Of a stretch of DNA of 64,000 nt, positions 42,272 to 55,117 are shown piece by piece. The translations under genes and the position numbers were made by a program. This DNA comes from Perkinsus olseni. Lineage: Eukaryota; Perkinsozoa; Perkinsida; Perkinsidae. Location: assembly GCA_013115135.1 (NCBI GenBank), contig JABANP010000159.1, positions 39,643 through 103,642 of the forward strand. The letters run 5' to 3'. Positions within the stretch are counted from its first letter, which is position 1, and each line of letters starts with the position of its first letter. The notes beneath the pieces are model-generated. The model was not told the DNA's origin. It saw only the letters and a list, made by a program, of their open reading frames with translations, and made no database searches.

Positions 42272-44300
42272 AGGACAACATTACATCAGAGTTCGCCCGC
42301 CAGTGAAACGGCTCTGATCGGATGAGCAGTCCTTGTTTACTAAATTGCATCCTCGCTTGCATTTTGTGTAACCTGGACGAGCTCATGTGAAGCAGATGTC
42401 TGACGATAATGATGTTATGTACTGGCACGTACGTATTGTGTTTATCGAGGCCTCAGTGAGGAAGCGGCAAAAAACGCACAAGTAGAGCAGGATTGGGGAT
42501 AGCTCAGGAGAGACCTTAGTGGCTGACATGATCTTATGAGCGACTACTGACGAAAGTGCTTTGGAAATGAAAAAAATGGTCGATTTCGTGAAAAGATGAT
42601 TCTTTTAACAGCTCAGTTTCGTGTTCGATCACCCGTTCAGATAGGCCCACAACTTTCGAGAGAAGACAATGGTCACCCGAAAACTGCTGTACGAACGGGA
42701 GTTAGCATCATGGCATGATGATCATGCTATTAATACAGATATCTCCTTTATCTGCCTTAGTCCTTCGTGGTGGTACCACGGAGCGGTGGAACCTGCGGCA
42801 TGTTAAACACCTGTTGAGAGCTTGCGAATTTAGCAAAGTATCGTAGCAGAAATGAGCAACCAGGGATCTGCCAGTTTATTCGGGTGCACTGGAGCGGATG
42901 CGGACTCGAAAGAAGTTCCGAAAACTTCGAGGCCTCGTCTATGAGAGTTTATAGTCCAACGCCGCTTCCGCCTTAGTTGAGCTTGGGCCAAGCCTCTGCA
43001 TCGAGGAACTACGAGGCCTTGACCAAGCCGCTTGGTCGAAGCCCCGTAGTTCTTCAATGCGGAGTCCTGCGAAGACGAATGACTACGACGAAACTGGTCG
43101 GGCCAATGTCGCAGAGAAATCATCAGCCAAAAAGACGAGTTCCATCGGCAACTGCAGTTCGTCGAAGCTGAAAGTACGCCACACGAAGGAGACCCTCATG
43201 ATCAGACTTTAACGCAGCGACGAGACATCCTGAACACTTTGCCTGAAGCATGACTAGCAGAAGAGTACACTTAAATTAACAGAGTTCAAGACGGGAGTTT
43301 TACAGCTCAGTATGGTCTGGCGGTGCCTGAAGATGCGGGAGGCTGAACACGCAACAGGCCGACCGATGATGGGGCCTTATGGTTGGGAAGTCGGATAATC
43401 ATTTATACCGCAGCTGTCAGTATCGCGAGGCTGCCAGCCTCAGGCTGGCCCAGAAGCACGTGGTTGTCCGTCCCATCTGTACCTGGCGTCTTGTAGTTGA
43501 TCTCCGTGGGCCAGCTTCAGCAAGTTGCCGCTCCTCGAGGGTGTTCAAGGGCTCGCTTCGACCGACGGGGAAGTACTGCTTCTGTTGATACTCGAGACTG
43601 ATCAACGATAAGGTGGCTTCATGACAGGGATGACGTGCCACCGACGGAACTCACAAGTCAGTTTCAGGCTGCTCCAGTACGAAATGTCTAATATCATTGA
43701 CCTCACTCTGGTAGGTTGCGACCATCAAGATTCTTCCGGGGTCGAAGGAGTATCTGAGTATCGTTACACTCCAGCGCTCCTTTCCAAGAATTCGTTTAAC
43801 TGACGCGGCGTAGGATTGGCCGACAAGGCATCGGTGTCGACCGCTAAGATCTGCCGCACGCTTGCATGCGAGAAACGGTGAATGAGATCAGACTGACTCA
43901 TTCGCATGGTGACTACGGGCGACGAGAACCAGGAACAGCTCGAGCGAAGCTTCGGTCCAGAGAGCCTTCGTTCAAATGCATGATCCTCGCTCCTGCGATA
44001 TGGGGCGCCTTTCTGAGCTTATCACTCTCAAACATGCCGCATCAATATCAGCATCATCCAGGTCTTCTAGAACCAACGTAAAGTGAACCGAATCAGCCAA
44101 CGGTCGGGGGTACCGCAACGGTACTACCGATGAGTCGCTTACACATTGACTTTAGACAGCCCACCAAGGGTGAGTCTAGTCTTCCAGTCCGCCGCCAATT
44201 TGTCAGTCCCGGGTTTGCGATGCTCCAACGCCCAACTCTGACTAGCGGCATCCGCAATCGAACTTCCGGCGGTAACTCACCAATTTGAGCGTCACAAAGG
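42272..44300. other. Intergenic
   Basis: No supported gene. An imperfect hairpin lies near 42996-43056 (GAACTACGAGGCCTTGACC against GGTCGAAGCCCCGTAGTTC). Confidence 0.4.
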
Positions 44301-44624
44301 TCATTTGCATTTGCCCATCTGTCGCTTGAGCCAAGTAATCATGAGGATCGATCGATGTCTTCTTTTTCTTCTTCTTCGCTCCGCTGATGCCCTAAAGCCT
44401 TCGAATTCAACGGCGCCTGCCCCGGCCTGCACCTTCTCCCGCCGTCTCAGTCCTTCCCGGAAGGCGTATGATACGTCATTATACATCTCCTCCGGATCAT
44501 CCACTTCGCCCACGTCCAACTCCGCGAGGTCCTTTTCGGCGTCGATTATCCGCATTTCCGGCTCATAACCGACCACAACCGAAACGACGATGACAAGTAG
44601 CAGAGAGGAGCCTCTCGGGTGCAT
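44301..44624 (-). CDS. Putative small secreted or membrane-anchored protein, 107 aa
   Basis: From ATG 44624 the product has a short N-terminus, a hydrophobic segment (SSLLLVIVVSVVVGY) that could be a signal peptide or anchor, an acidic stretch (DAEKDLAELDVGEVDDPEE) and a very basic tail (SAERRRRKRRHRS). The frame stays open upstream to 44738, but the ATG just before the hydrophobic segment is the better start. No family recognised; moderately plausible as a gene. Confidence 0.4.
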   Translation of the reverse strand: MHPRGSSLLLVIVVSVVVGYEPEMRIIDAEKDLAELDVGEVDDPEEMYNDVSYAFREGLRRREKVQAGAGAVEFEGFRASAERRRRKRRHRSILMITWLKRQMGKCK

Positions 44625-45845
44625 CAAAACCGGCGGGAAAGAGCTGCGAACGGGAATCTGCACAAAGGGGGTGGCCACGGAATTCTCAAATAGGGTTCCC
44701 GGTTGGTGAACGTATATCCTGTGACCTTGATGAGACATGTATGAACACGATGGCTGCTGAAGGCAGAGCTTTTTACATGGCTAGAGGCTTAGTAAACGGC
44801 CGACAAACCCAGAGCGGGGATTCTGGCGCGATACCCTCCAAAGGCATCTTGGTGAGTAGGGAAAGACTGCAGTACGGCAAACGCCATGGTGCATACTAGC
44901 ATGCAAGCCGGGGACGAACACAAGGCTTAAGCGTACGACGCAGTGCTCGATGTGTGGGTGGGGACATCTATCGGCTCGACGCCGGGCCGCGCACGAGCAT
45001 TATAGGACTCATCTGGAAAACGATGGTGACGTATCAGAATGTCTTGCACAATGTTTGTGCAAGTTGAACACATAATTTACGCTGCACTGGACGGTGACTA
45101 CTGAGTCCTCTCCTGTGCCAGCACGAGGAAGCGCAACCAGTCTGTTACAGTGTGATGGGACTGTGCTGTTGTCTACTTTGTGTATTTCTGGCGCTAGTTT
45201 CCTTTTATTTCGGCCAGGTGTGATCGTACCAAGGCTGTGGTCCAGCCGACCACCGGTCGTATTGACCGTTGTGGTCACCGACGAAGAGTCCGCCTCTTGC
45301 CAGCCCTGTCGTGAGACAGTGTTGCCCGGGACACCTGCCTTGAGACGGGGGTGTTCGGACTGCAGGCCCGCTTGTCGCACCGAGGTGCTCCCAGTGGGAG
45401 CCTACCACCAAGATTCTAACCTGGGGGACTGCGTGTTAATAACGTATTCTCCCCATTATGCCTTTTTAGGTGGTGGCGCTAGTATCTAGGCGTCTATATT
45501 CACGCTGGTGGATGACTTTATCAGTGCTAATAGAATCTCGGGAGTCCGCTCAACCGTTTACGTGAGTTCCCTAATGGTCAACACTCATGGAGGTCACTGG
45601 GTGGAGTTAGAGACTTCAGCGTCGGAGGACGCAGAACAAAAATCCTGAATAATTAACAGAAAAACTGATCTCAGATACACCCTTGACGACGAGTGTGAAA
45701 TCGAATAAGTCGACGACAACGGATCAACGAAACGCCTGTGGCGATGTTGGGGATCATAAAGGGGCTTACTGAAATGAGCCGTGAAAAAGAATAAGTAAGT
45801 GGTAAGAGACTTGAGTTATATGCTCCGTACCAGGAAGTGCTTGCT
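44625..45845. other. Intergenic
   Basis: No supported gene. Open frames on both strands at 45094-45489 have no protein-like features I recognise. Confidence 0.4.
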
Positions 45846-47457
45846 TCAACGCAGCCTGGCAGCGGCTCCAAGGACAAGATTGTTTATGCCGCTATCCTTA
45901 TTGGCTATCTTGAAGAAACCGTGGTCACCCCAGTTCTTATTCCAGGAGTTCATGACCAGCCAGTAGTCCTCGCCTTGGTAATTGCCCCAACCAAGTATCT
46001 TAACAGCATGCCCACCAAGATACTCACCACAAGTATGCTTGTAGACACCGTGCTTGTAGCTTGGAAAGTCGGCGTATACATCGAAAGCCGCTGATACCTA
46101 CGCACAGGGAAGATTTTCCATCGTCCGCAGAAGGATACCTCCCGTACCGGGCCGTTGGTCATGATTTCCTTCTTGATGCTGTCCGTGCTGTAGAATTGCG
46201 TCGGGTTCAAATCATCGGTGAAGTGACGATCCCTGCAGACGACAAGTGGTGCCAATAAAACCGGGTGCTCTCTGGACTACTCTTTGAATGGGGTTCGATA
46301 CTTATCATTGGGGCAACTGGACGCGCATGAAGGTGTTTTATACATAACCTGATAAGACGACACCAAAAAATGACGACTCAGCAGCGCCCTCTTTCCCCCC
46401 ACTTCCGGACAGGCTCGATAATTGGCGCCTCCGAGGAGATGGTTGCACGGACGGAAATCATAAGGCCAGCAACCAGCGTACTCGTCCATAAATACGGAGG
46501 GGGTGAAATCGTCGCCTGAAGGAGAAGTATGGATAACGGTGAAGTGAAGAAATCCTTACCAGTGACTAATCCGTTCATAAATAGCCACTTCCATGAAGAA
46601 GTTGGATTGCCTCCAAAACACCCAAGAGCGCTGAAATGATGCTCGCTCACTAAACTCGCGGGAGCGAGTGGCTGGGTGATGTCTTACAAGCAGCCGTTCG
46701 CGAGGTTACAGCAGGCGAGCATGTGGCCAGGAGAAAGCAGGTCTTTGAATTGCCCTCCTGATGCGATACAGAGACGATCGTTGAAGGCCTCGACGGTACC
46801 GAAGGCCCAGCAGCTACCACAGGCCGATTGATCTCTGAAAGATGAGATAGGGTTGGTAAGATGGAATGGGTATCATCTACCTGACGTGGCCGATGACGTC
46901 CTTGCACTCTTTGAACCCATCGCGTGCATCGAAGCTATCAGGCAGGTCTAATAGATCTTCCGGGGGATAGATCTTCTCCTTCAGCTGCTCAGTCCCGTTC
47001 ATGAATGTCCCACATAGAATCTTCACGTCGCCAATTGAGGCTCCTAAGCGCAACCAGCTGCCTGACTGTCTCGCCTAGGCATACGGCCCGCTTACCGTAG
47101 AACCTTCCCTGCTCGGTAGATGCAGTCCATGTGTTCTGCTTAGAGTTGATCTCATCGACGAGGCTCTGCATAATGGCCGGTCTGGTCTCGTCGTAGAGCT
47201 CGACCATCTTATCGGAGGACATGAACTCGGACTTGGTCGGCAGCTCCTCCTCGAACCGACTGAAGTGCTGAGCTTCCTCCTCGGCAGTATACACCAAGTC
47301 TGAGGAATGGCGAGTAGGAAGAACCCTAGGCAAGTTCAACCTCACTTCTCTGAGCCTTGAGGTCATCGAAGATGCTTCTCAGCTCTTTCGCCGCAGGAGC
47401 TGATGTGAGGTAGAAGACCAAGGCGATAACGGCCGAGAGACGCGAGGGATGAACCAT
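45846..47457 (-). CDS. Cathepsin B-like cysteine protease A, 9 exons, 404 aa
   Basis: Exons (minus): 47457-47346, 47299-47096, 47043-46881, 46834-46688, 46630-46560, 46515-46403, 46348-46281, 46232-46148 and 46097-45846. All are GT-AG and in phase, with junctions identical to genes B and C. A signal peptide ([20 protein letters not shown]) and propeptide lead to [11 protein letters not shown], the active-site [19 protein letters not shown] (norm GCNGG), the occluding loop CNHLLGG, the catalytic His in [11 protein letters not shown] and the Asn in LVMNSWN. The family consists of lysosomal or secreted papain-fold proteases. The second occluding-loop His (HH in genes B and C) is Leu here, so carboxydipeptidase activity may be reduced. 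No frameshift or stop. Confidence 0.9.
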
Positions 47458-50400
47458 TCAGCGACTGGCGAGTTCAAACACCTGCTCGGCAACAGTAGCG
47501 GAAAGCCGTAACTCCAGGTTTAAGCTTAACTTGAGTCCAGGTTTAAGCTTTTCGACGGGCTTTGGCGCCGCTTAAGAACTCCGTCACGTCGCCGTCCGCA
47601 GACACTCAGCTGTCTACCAATTACGTCAGCTTTCGCCACGATAAAACTCTCTGTTGGCTGATAATGAGCATGAAAGGAGCAACGAAACTTTCGTTACGGA
47701 AGACTGTCTGAAAGCTGTGAGGTGGTCCGGCGAGGGTTCGAAGCGTTTAGGTTGCGTGGAGGGGAGGAACGGACAGGTGCCACGCGGAAGAAAGGAACAA
47801 ATATCATACGTAGAAGAGACAACCGCTGTCCCGCTCGAACGGGCTTGATACAGTCTGAATCGAAGCCGGTATGTGCCATACGGCCGATCGGTGCTGTTCC
47901 ACCGTTACTGCGAGAACGACTCTCGTTTCTCACAAAACTTCGGCCAGACCTGTATGATCTCATGGAAGACGGTTGCTTTGAAGATGACATAAGGAGGAGT
48001 TCGTATCGGTGACGCTGAGGACCCTCGCACGAATCAACATGACTGGTGAGCCTAGAGGATTGAGTGGCTAGCTCAGGTCTCGGGAGGGCTCCTTGTGAGT
48101 GAGACGATGAAGAGAGCTGATGGCTGGAAAACAAGTTGGTTTAACCAACGCCTAACCCTAGCCACGTCGATGAGTTATGAACGACAGCACGTGGATTGCA
48201 CGCTCGTACACGGAGGATAACCTTGACGTCGTCACGTTGACGACGAGTTCCTGACGAGTATAGGTCTGAGGCTGCCCGGGTTATTTGTTTCGTATTTGGC
48301 CTCTTCAGTTCACAGCTTGCAGCTGCCAGCTTCTCCTATCGCCTCTGTATTCCAGAGTGCACGGGCTTCTCGGCGAGAAGTTCTCGCTCGAATTTGCGCA
48401 TGCCACTGTTGCATTCGTGACTCAAGAGCCTTGAACGGCCCACTAGCTTCGTGACCTCTGCCAGAGGTCCTCTGGGACCTGGGCGATAGGCATTGTGTGC
48501 TACTGTTAGCAAAGGTGCCGAACTGCTCACTCGTTCCGGAATCACCCACAGCTCGCCTCGAATCGACCTCACCCAGATCCCCTAAGCGAGATGACCAGCA
48601 GCTGTTTTGGGCCAAAAGTTGTGGCGAAGGGGAAAACGAACCGGCGTCACGATGTCGGAATTTCTTTTAATCGTATTTTTCACGTGAGGTCATCGAAATC
48701 GGCCCATCGGACTGGATGAGGACAGATCGAACAACAGCGACAACTTGCCACTTGTCACGGACAAGGGTTGTTCACATGGCCGCAGCGACGGATATTTACT
48801 ATGCGTGACAATGGCGATCGCTTCGACGTATCTTTCGCCGAAATTTCGCTGCTTTTCGGGGCGAAGCAGAGTAAAAAATCATTATCGCAAGCAGAAATTT
48901 TCCGTTGAGTTATGAATCTCAGACTATTATCCTGCATCATATTCGAGAACTTTGCATCCTGTATCTGATGACTGACTCACAATCACGATTTGTTGCTGAT
49001 TTCGGTATCAGAATCACTCAGCCCCAGATGCGAAACCTACTTATCAAAATTGGCTAACTAGCTCCAACTGTTCGACTCGATTCGAAACTTATTGCCAAGC
49101 TTTACGGGCGTAAACCCATCGCTATGTACACGCCCCGCGCAAGCAGCGCCCGAGAACTTCTCGGGCGCTGCTTGCTCGAAGCGAGAAGACATGACCAACA
49201 GGCTGCTGGCAGCAGCACAGAGTCTCATAGATCATGGCAATTGTAGGGGTCAGCTTTACAGCGGCTGCTGATGGATGGCTTGTCGAGTGAGCACCGATGC
49301 AGCAACAACGTTATGTGAGGATTATCCCGCCCGACCATCACGGGCCCGGCCCGTCGGGCCGTGAGTCACGGCCTCAACTCAAAGAGACTCTCTTTCGAGA
49401 CTTCTCTTTGAGAGAGTGGGCTTCGTCTACTGGGCATCACCATGGAAATCCGTAGAAGTAGAGAGTGTGAGGATGTGCATTGACATGGTCCGACCATGTC
49501 CCGACTCGTGCCACTGCCAATTACCGACAAGGGTGACGTACATGTATGGCAGGCTCGGTCTATACTTGATACCCGAGAAGCCAGCCACCCCCCGGCGACG
49601 ACGCGTATAGACCTACAGACTGTAGGTGTCACCCCTCCTCCCCCTACTGTAGGCTACAGTAGGGGGAGGAAGGGTGACCCCTCAGGGGTCCGACTATTCC
49701 GACTTAGGTACGGACCGTACCTAAGTCGGAATAGTCGGACGCCGTACCGTACCGTACGGTACGATAACCTGATGTAAGTTGCTCCGCGAAGTTGCGTTGT
49801 CGGTGCGGTGCGTTTACGTGTGGCTGACAGCCACACGAAAAACCTAAACGGAAACCTTAAACCGTAAACCTTTACGGAGCCACGGAGCCATCTTTATATA
49901 ATGCCCAGTACACCTTACGAAGAACCCAAAATTTATTTTGCTTCTATTTTTTTAATTCCGATGGCCAGATTCAAAGAATTCTCGGGAAATGCGGGAGGCA
50001 ACGACGTAGCGCGGAAACAGAGGGTCCCTCTGAGAGGGATCATCTCTCTGTTTCCCTGTTCTGAACAGGCTGTTCATCCCTCAGGGATGCATACGATTCC
50101 TATGATAGGAAAACCTCGCGAGAGATATGCATGGAAAATATGGAACCACCGTCAAGACTCTTGACGTCAAGATTCTTCATGGAGTCCTTCATTTGCTTCG
50201 ACTCGAAGCCTTCAAGTTCTTGACACAAGAACTTGAAGCAAACGAAGGACTGCATGACCAAAGGTAGTGAGTGTTACGCTGGGGAAATAAGGGATTCCTC
50301 CACGTACCTTAGTCTCCGGAAGAGCTGGTCTACACGCAACGCCTGCAGAACACACATGCGGGCCGAGGCCCTCCCGCAACTCTGGGAGATACCTGTCACC

Positions 50401-50833
50401 AACCGTGGTTTATTGCGATCGAGAAACATATTGGACTTACGCCACGCTTTGCGGCTTAGTAGAGGCCCTAGAAACTGGGGTTGAGAACGGGGATAGCCTG
50501 GCAGCGCCACTTACCTACAAGCAGCTTAACTGACTGAGTCTGGCAAACTCAGCACTGCTCAGCGTCGCTGAGCAGCGAGCAGGGGTGAGTCTGAGTGCGA
50601 AAAGCGCAGCTTGAAGCTGCCAGCTTCCCAGTAGCTGAAGAGAATGTGGGTACCTAGTAGGTACTACCTGATGAGCAACAACCGAAGCGATGAGGACAGT
50701 CGAAAGTTCTCTCGATAGTAATACTATCGAGTCGATACCGCTACAGGACGATTCTGTCAGGATCCCAGAGATCCGATCCCTTGCCATGTCAGCTGTGCTA
50801 TTACCTCCATGTGGCACGCGATATGAATAAACA
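47458..50833. other. Intergenic, palindrome-rich
   Basis: No supported gene; a frame at 47722-48012 is unconvincing. Perfect hairpins lie at 49139-49175 (18-bp arms), 49636-49670 (16-bp arms) and 49688-49740 (24-bp arms), followed by alternating GTACCGTACCGTACGGTAC sequence. Confidence 0.5.
49688..49740. repeat. Perfect inverted repeat, 24-bp arms, 5-base centre
   Basis: GTCCGACTATTCCGACTTAG plus GTAC at 49688-49711 is exactly complementary to 49717-49740. It follows directly after another hairpin at 49636-49670. Confidence 0.9.
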
Positions 50834-51627
50834 ATGTTTCTGTCGTTCTACGGTTCTATCGTTAGATTCTATGCCGTGTTGTCGGCCTCAGCGGAAAGTT
50901 GTGAAGTTGTTGGACCAGCAATGTTGGTCGCATTGCGCTACTTGTCGAATGGATGCTTTCAGCTGGCCAGTGGCGATATGTTGAACTGTTCGCAGGAATA
51001 CGTGAGTCGAAGCGTCACTGAAGTTGTTGATGCAATAGTTGGGCATCGTAATTCCTTTACCGGTTTCCCGGCAACGAGGCGATGTGCCGGGGGGAAGTGG
51101 GAGTGGGTCCGCGGCTACCGGGTTGTACTGGTTCAATAGATGGCACGCACGTGCTATGAAGGACGTAGTACCGCTCGCAGAACGTGCAGACTTTGTGGAC
51201 TTCAAGAGGCATATCTCTTTGCACGTGCAAACCGTCCTCAGTGCTAACAAGAAGTGGATCTCGGTCAACACGTCGAACCCTGGCTCTGCTCATGATTCGC
51301 GCGTATTATACGCGTATCACATACGCGGCGTATATAATGTGAGTTCATTAACCCGGCGTGTAAGAGCTCTCCGGAAGAAGATCCAGAAGCGCGCGATCTG
51401 CGATTAGAGGAGGGTCTCGCGCCTTGAAAAGATCAAAAAAGATTGAAAAGGTGTGCAATGAGTACAAACTGGCGTTATTCAGTTTGGAATCTGATCAGAA
51501 GTTGGAGGCCAACGCCTATCTATGGTACGCGCTACAGAAGTCTATTCCAGTCTTCATCAAGACTGGAAGTCTGAATCCGTCCTATCCTACCGCCCAGCTG
51601 AATGATTTACTGGGATTCCCAGTCTAG
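50834..51627 (+). mobile_element. Decayed PIF/Harbinger-type DDE transposase
   Basis: Three frames together spell a HARBI1-like order. A helix-turn-helix region (AMLVALRYLSNGCFQLASGD then CSQEYVSRSVTEVVDAI) is in one frame to about 51139. GSIDGTHV (the first catalytic Asp motif, G-x-I-D-G-T-H) is in a second frame at 51130. RHISLHVQTVLSANKKWISV then NPGSAHDSRVL (the second Asp motif, P-G-S-x-H-D-S-R) is in a third frame to 51407. At least two indels and a stop after GSIDGTHVL show it is inactive. The third acidic residue is not found, and an unrecognised open stretch to 51627 may be its remnant. No terminal repeats located. Confidence 0.7.
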
Positions 51628-52092
51628 GAATCACCTTGAAGGTGACACCTTCGATAATCCGGGAGGCAAAGTTTCATCTACCCTCGGAGAAGCGCTCAGA
51701 TACATATTGTATCATACATTGGTAGCTTAAGGGAAGCGTTTTTCCTCTGCCGTATGGTTGATGATGGGAAGCTTACGTCGATCATGAAACCTATCTCAAC
51801 ACTTAACGATCAAGATGGTTGCATCAGGGTCAGCTGCTTCCTAGGCTATTTCCTTCATGGGAGTGTCCTTAGGGCACTGTCCTACGACCATCCGTTGGCA
51901 CCAAGAATCAACTGTTGCCTATCGCATACGACGAACGAGTATTGCATCACCTACTATTGGGGCGGAATAGCTACCTACCATCTCAGGTTAGAAAGAAGAT
52001 CGGCGCCGGCATGCTAGCTGACCATTATGGTCACCATTATGACAGTATGGTACTGTCAGTATGATACTGATCTACTTCGCCACTGTAGATGC

Positions 52093-52149
52093 GATCTAAG
52101 GGACACTGATGGTATCACGAATCGTGATACCATCAGTGTCCCTTAGATC
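52093..52149. repeat. Perfect 57-bp palindrome, 28-bp arms
   Basis: The left arm begins GATCTAAGGGACACTGATGG and ends at a single central A; the right arm is the exact complement. Confidence 0.9.
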
Positions 52150-52267
52150 AGTGTCCCCAGGAGCAACCCGTGCAGGCTGTATGGACCGTACAGTACGGTA
52201 CAGGCTGTACCGTACAGCGTCAATGGCACTGTGTCACTGTTACTCATTATGCGCCGATCGTCCTGTG

Positions 52268-52372
52268 TATGCGTGCATAGCTGATACCCCTCCAGAGAGT
52301 AACCTTAGAAAGTAGAAGACTTTGCCATCCTTCTCGTCTTGCATTGACTATGAGCAACAACGGAGAAGCAAC
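52268..52372 (+). repeat. Dispersed repeat copy
   Basis: Starts TATGCGTGCATAGCTGATAC, contains AGAGAGTAACCTTAGAA and ends TGACTATGAGCAACAACGG plus AGAAGCAAC. Same family as 41521-41622 (minus) and 62936-63080. Confidence 0.7.
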
Positions 52373-55117
52373 AGTCACCCATTCCTGTCAATAATGGAAA
52401 CCCTACCTTACGGGTGCTCGACTTGTGCGTCTCAGATATCGTCCCCAGTGGACGCTCGAGGCTACCTACCTGAGCTGTATGAGGTGCCACTCCACGAACT
52501 GGAAGTTACGAGCCTCGTACCTCGTACTCCGAGATAAAGTTGTACGAATTGAACCTTTTCGAAATGGTCCTGTTACAGGATCCTTGTATGAATTGAAACG
52601 GTACTAACTTGCCGTGTGCTTCTTGAAGCTGTACCGAGTGACACTGTACTAACTGGAACTGTGCCAGATGCTCCCAGACGAAACGTCACTGTATGAAATG
52701 AAAATCTACGCATTGTCACTGAACGACGTGTCGCGAGACGAGCCCCGGAGTCTAGTCACGGTGCTAGTCGTGAGAGTGACTAGCACCGTTGTATATCGGA
52801 GTTGTACTGTACCAGAACCAAGAGGATTGCAGCGAGACACTCGATGTGGATTAAAAAACCTTGCCTTTTGGCATCGTAAGGCGAACCGGTGGCAAGAGAA
52901 AGCTTGCGGCGTTTGACTGTAGTAACTTGAGAGGTCTTCAAAGCATACTAAACTTCATTTCCATACCAGCGAAGAATTTCGGACGGTGCTCGCGAAAGCT
53001 CTTACAGAGGGCACTTCCCACGTCTGGGACGTGAGGTTTCCAGGTTGACAGGGCGCGTGTTTAGGGGAGAAATTTTCTGACTGTCACACCGCATTCGGGG
53101 AAGAGTCTTCCCGGAAGATCGAGTCAAAGTGCCGTAGACACAATCTCCATCACCAAACGGTACGCCGAGAAGCCGGAGGGTCATGAGAGATGCTTTTTGA
53201 GTGGCCCGATCGACCCACTGCGTGGGTACCCCGATCGGGCCCTATCTGAGAGTCTGGTGTTGAGACTACTTAGCAGCGAGCTCCGAGGTCGGACGTCGTT
53301 ACCTCCGCAAAGACGAGCTTCCAGCAAAGCCCACGAGGGACAGTCGAAGCCAATCGGTTGCATCAGGATATGTCCAGATCGACAACCCTTCTTCGTGAAT
53401 CATGCGGAGATATTGCTGCGCTAAACTACTCTATGCGGAGACTATGCAAGGTTAATCATTTTTCTGGCTCCAGCGCGGTTCTTGACTCGATATCCTGTAT
53501 AGGTGCTGATCTCGCAGAATCTGCAGAGCGGTCAGTGTGATCTTCGCCAGAAATGAACCGTTTACTCATTCTTCAGGTATGGGCCTTGCTGCATACCACC
53601 CTTCGAAACTTACTGTCACCTCTCGAAGTCGTGGATCTGATCACCGTGATTCACGGCTCTTCTCCTAGCGCCCTCGCCCTGTTTGTGTGTGCTTGAGATG
53701 TTCGACCAGCGGCTGCGTCAACATTGTTGACTCAACAATCGACACAGTCTGTAACAGCTACGGGGGGGAGGTAGCCCGCCCTGTACTCCTAATCCGATCG
53801 CGTTAGGGCGAACTTTTCTCAATGGACTATCGGATAGTCACTACCTCGCATTTCAACCTTAGCGATTTCCCCACACATGGAGTTTGAACGACTCTTGTCC
53901 TACTGAGAGCGATTAAACTCTCACTCAGTAGCCACGGGTACCCAAAATTGTCATCGGTAACTCATATGGGTCTCTTAGACAAGTTATGGTTCCGTGATGT
54001 GGAGCCGTAACGGCTCAGCCGTTGCACGCATGACCCGATGGGGAGAGTGGCCATTCAACGCAATATGTTCTCACAGAGTAAGCTGACGATCCCAACCCCA
54101 ATGGGACTGCTCGACGATCTGGAGTGCGAATGCACCAACGGCGTAGGTACCACCATTGAGTACCCACCACGGGGGTTCATACTAAGCCAGCGCGTTTCGG
54201 AGAACGCACGCATGCTCATATGCATGTCCAAACGCATGCCCAACGCTAGAGAACGCATGACTGCGCAGGATCCGTAATCGCTTATAACTTCATAGCCAGA
54301 GCGCTAGCTGAGGTAATGGACAGAACCGGTAACTCCTCCCATACCTACTCCCCGAATTTCAGCCTCATACCTGCTGCGCACTAAAAATAAAGTAAATAAT
54401 ACCAAAAATCACGATTCGCTTCAACTGGTCTATGGGTCTTGCGGGGTCCGTGGGGTAACTTTCGCGCTCGCCCGGGGGCCCCAACCCCCGGAGCGCGAAA
54501 GGGCGCCTTCGGCGTGCAATGAAGCTTTTGGCAAAGCAAGTTCGCGCCTGCACCTAGCTCTACCACTCAACATTGTGCCAACTCACCCCAGTAAGGTGCA
54601 GGGCGCGATGATCACGTCGTGACAGACCACTGCAGAAACGCAGTGATCTGAAACGCATCGCTGATGCGTTTTATTAGTACGTGGACTGTCCCCTCACCCT
54701 CTGTCTTCTCTTTCAAGACATCGCGTATCCAATCCACTCGTCTGCAGCCTTGATAGCCGTAGCCCACTCTCTGAAGCATATTCGCAGTTTAGCCGCGGTC
54801 TGTTGTTGCCGTCGGTATAGCTCTGTATCAACTGAGTGGCGTCGGGAAGATGATAGAACTCATGTGATTGGTAGACAGCCAACTGTCATCGACCTGCGAC
54901 ACGACTGGTTTTCTAGCGTGCCTATTCTCCAGCGGGGGAGAAACAGGCTGAAGAACATCTTGCCGTAACATATGTCTCCTCAACGGCTCAGTTGTCTCGA
55001 AGCCAACTCAACCTTCGGGTCGGTGCATCGGAGACAACGCTTGCTCCAGGCAAGTGGTCCGGACTGCAACTTGCTAGCCGTTGGAGGATCCAGCGTGGAA
55101 TAATCCACTGTTGAATA

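Larger units (their letters stand above)
51628..55117. other. Intergenic, palindrome-rich
   Basis: No supported gene. Several inverted repeats (52093-52149, about 52180-52210, about 52750-52790, about 53204-53242, about 54462-54500) and a dispersed repeat (52268-52372). Confidence 0.5.
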
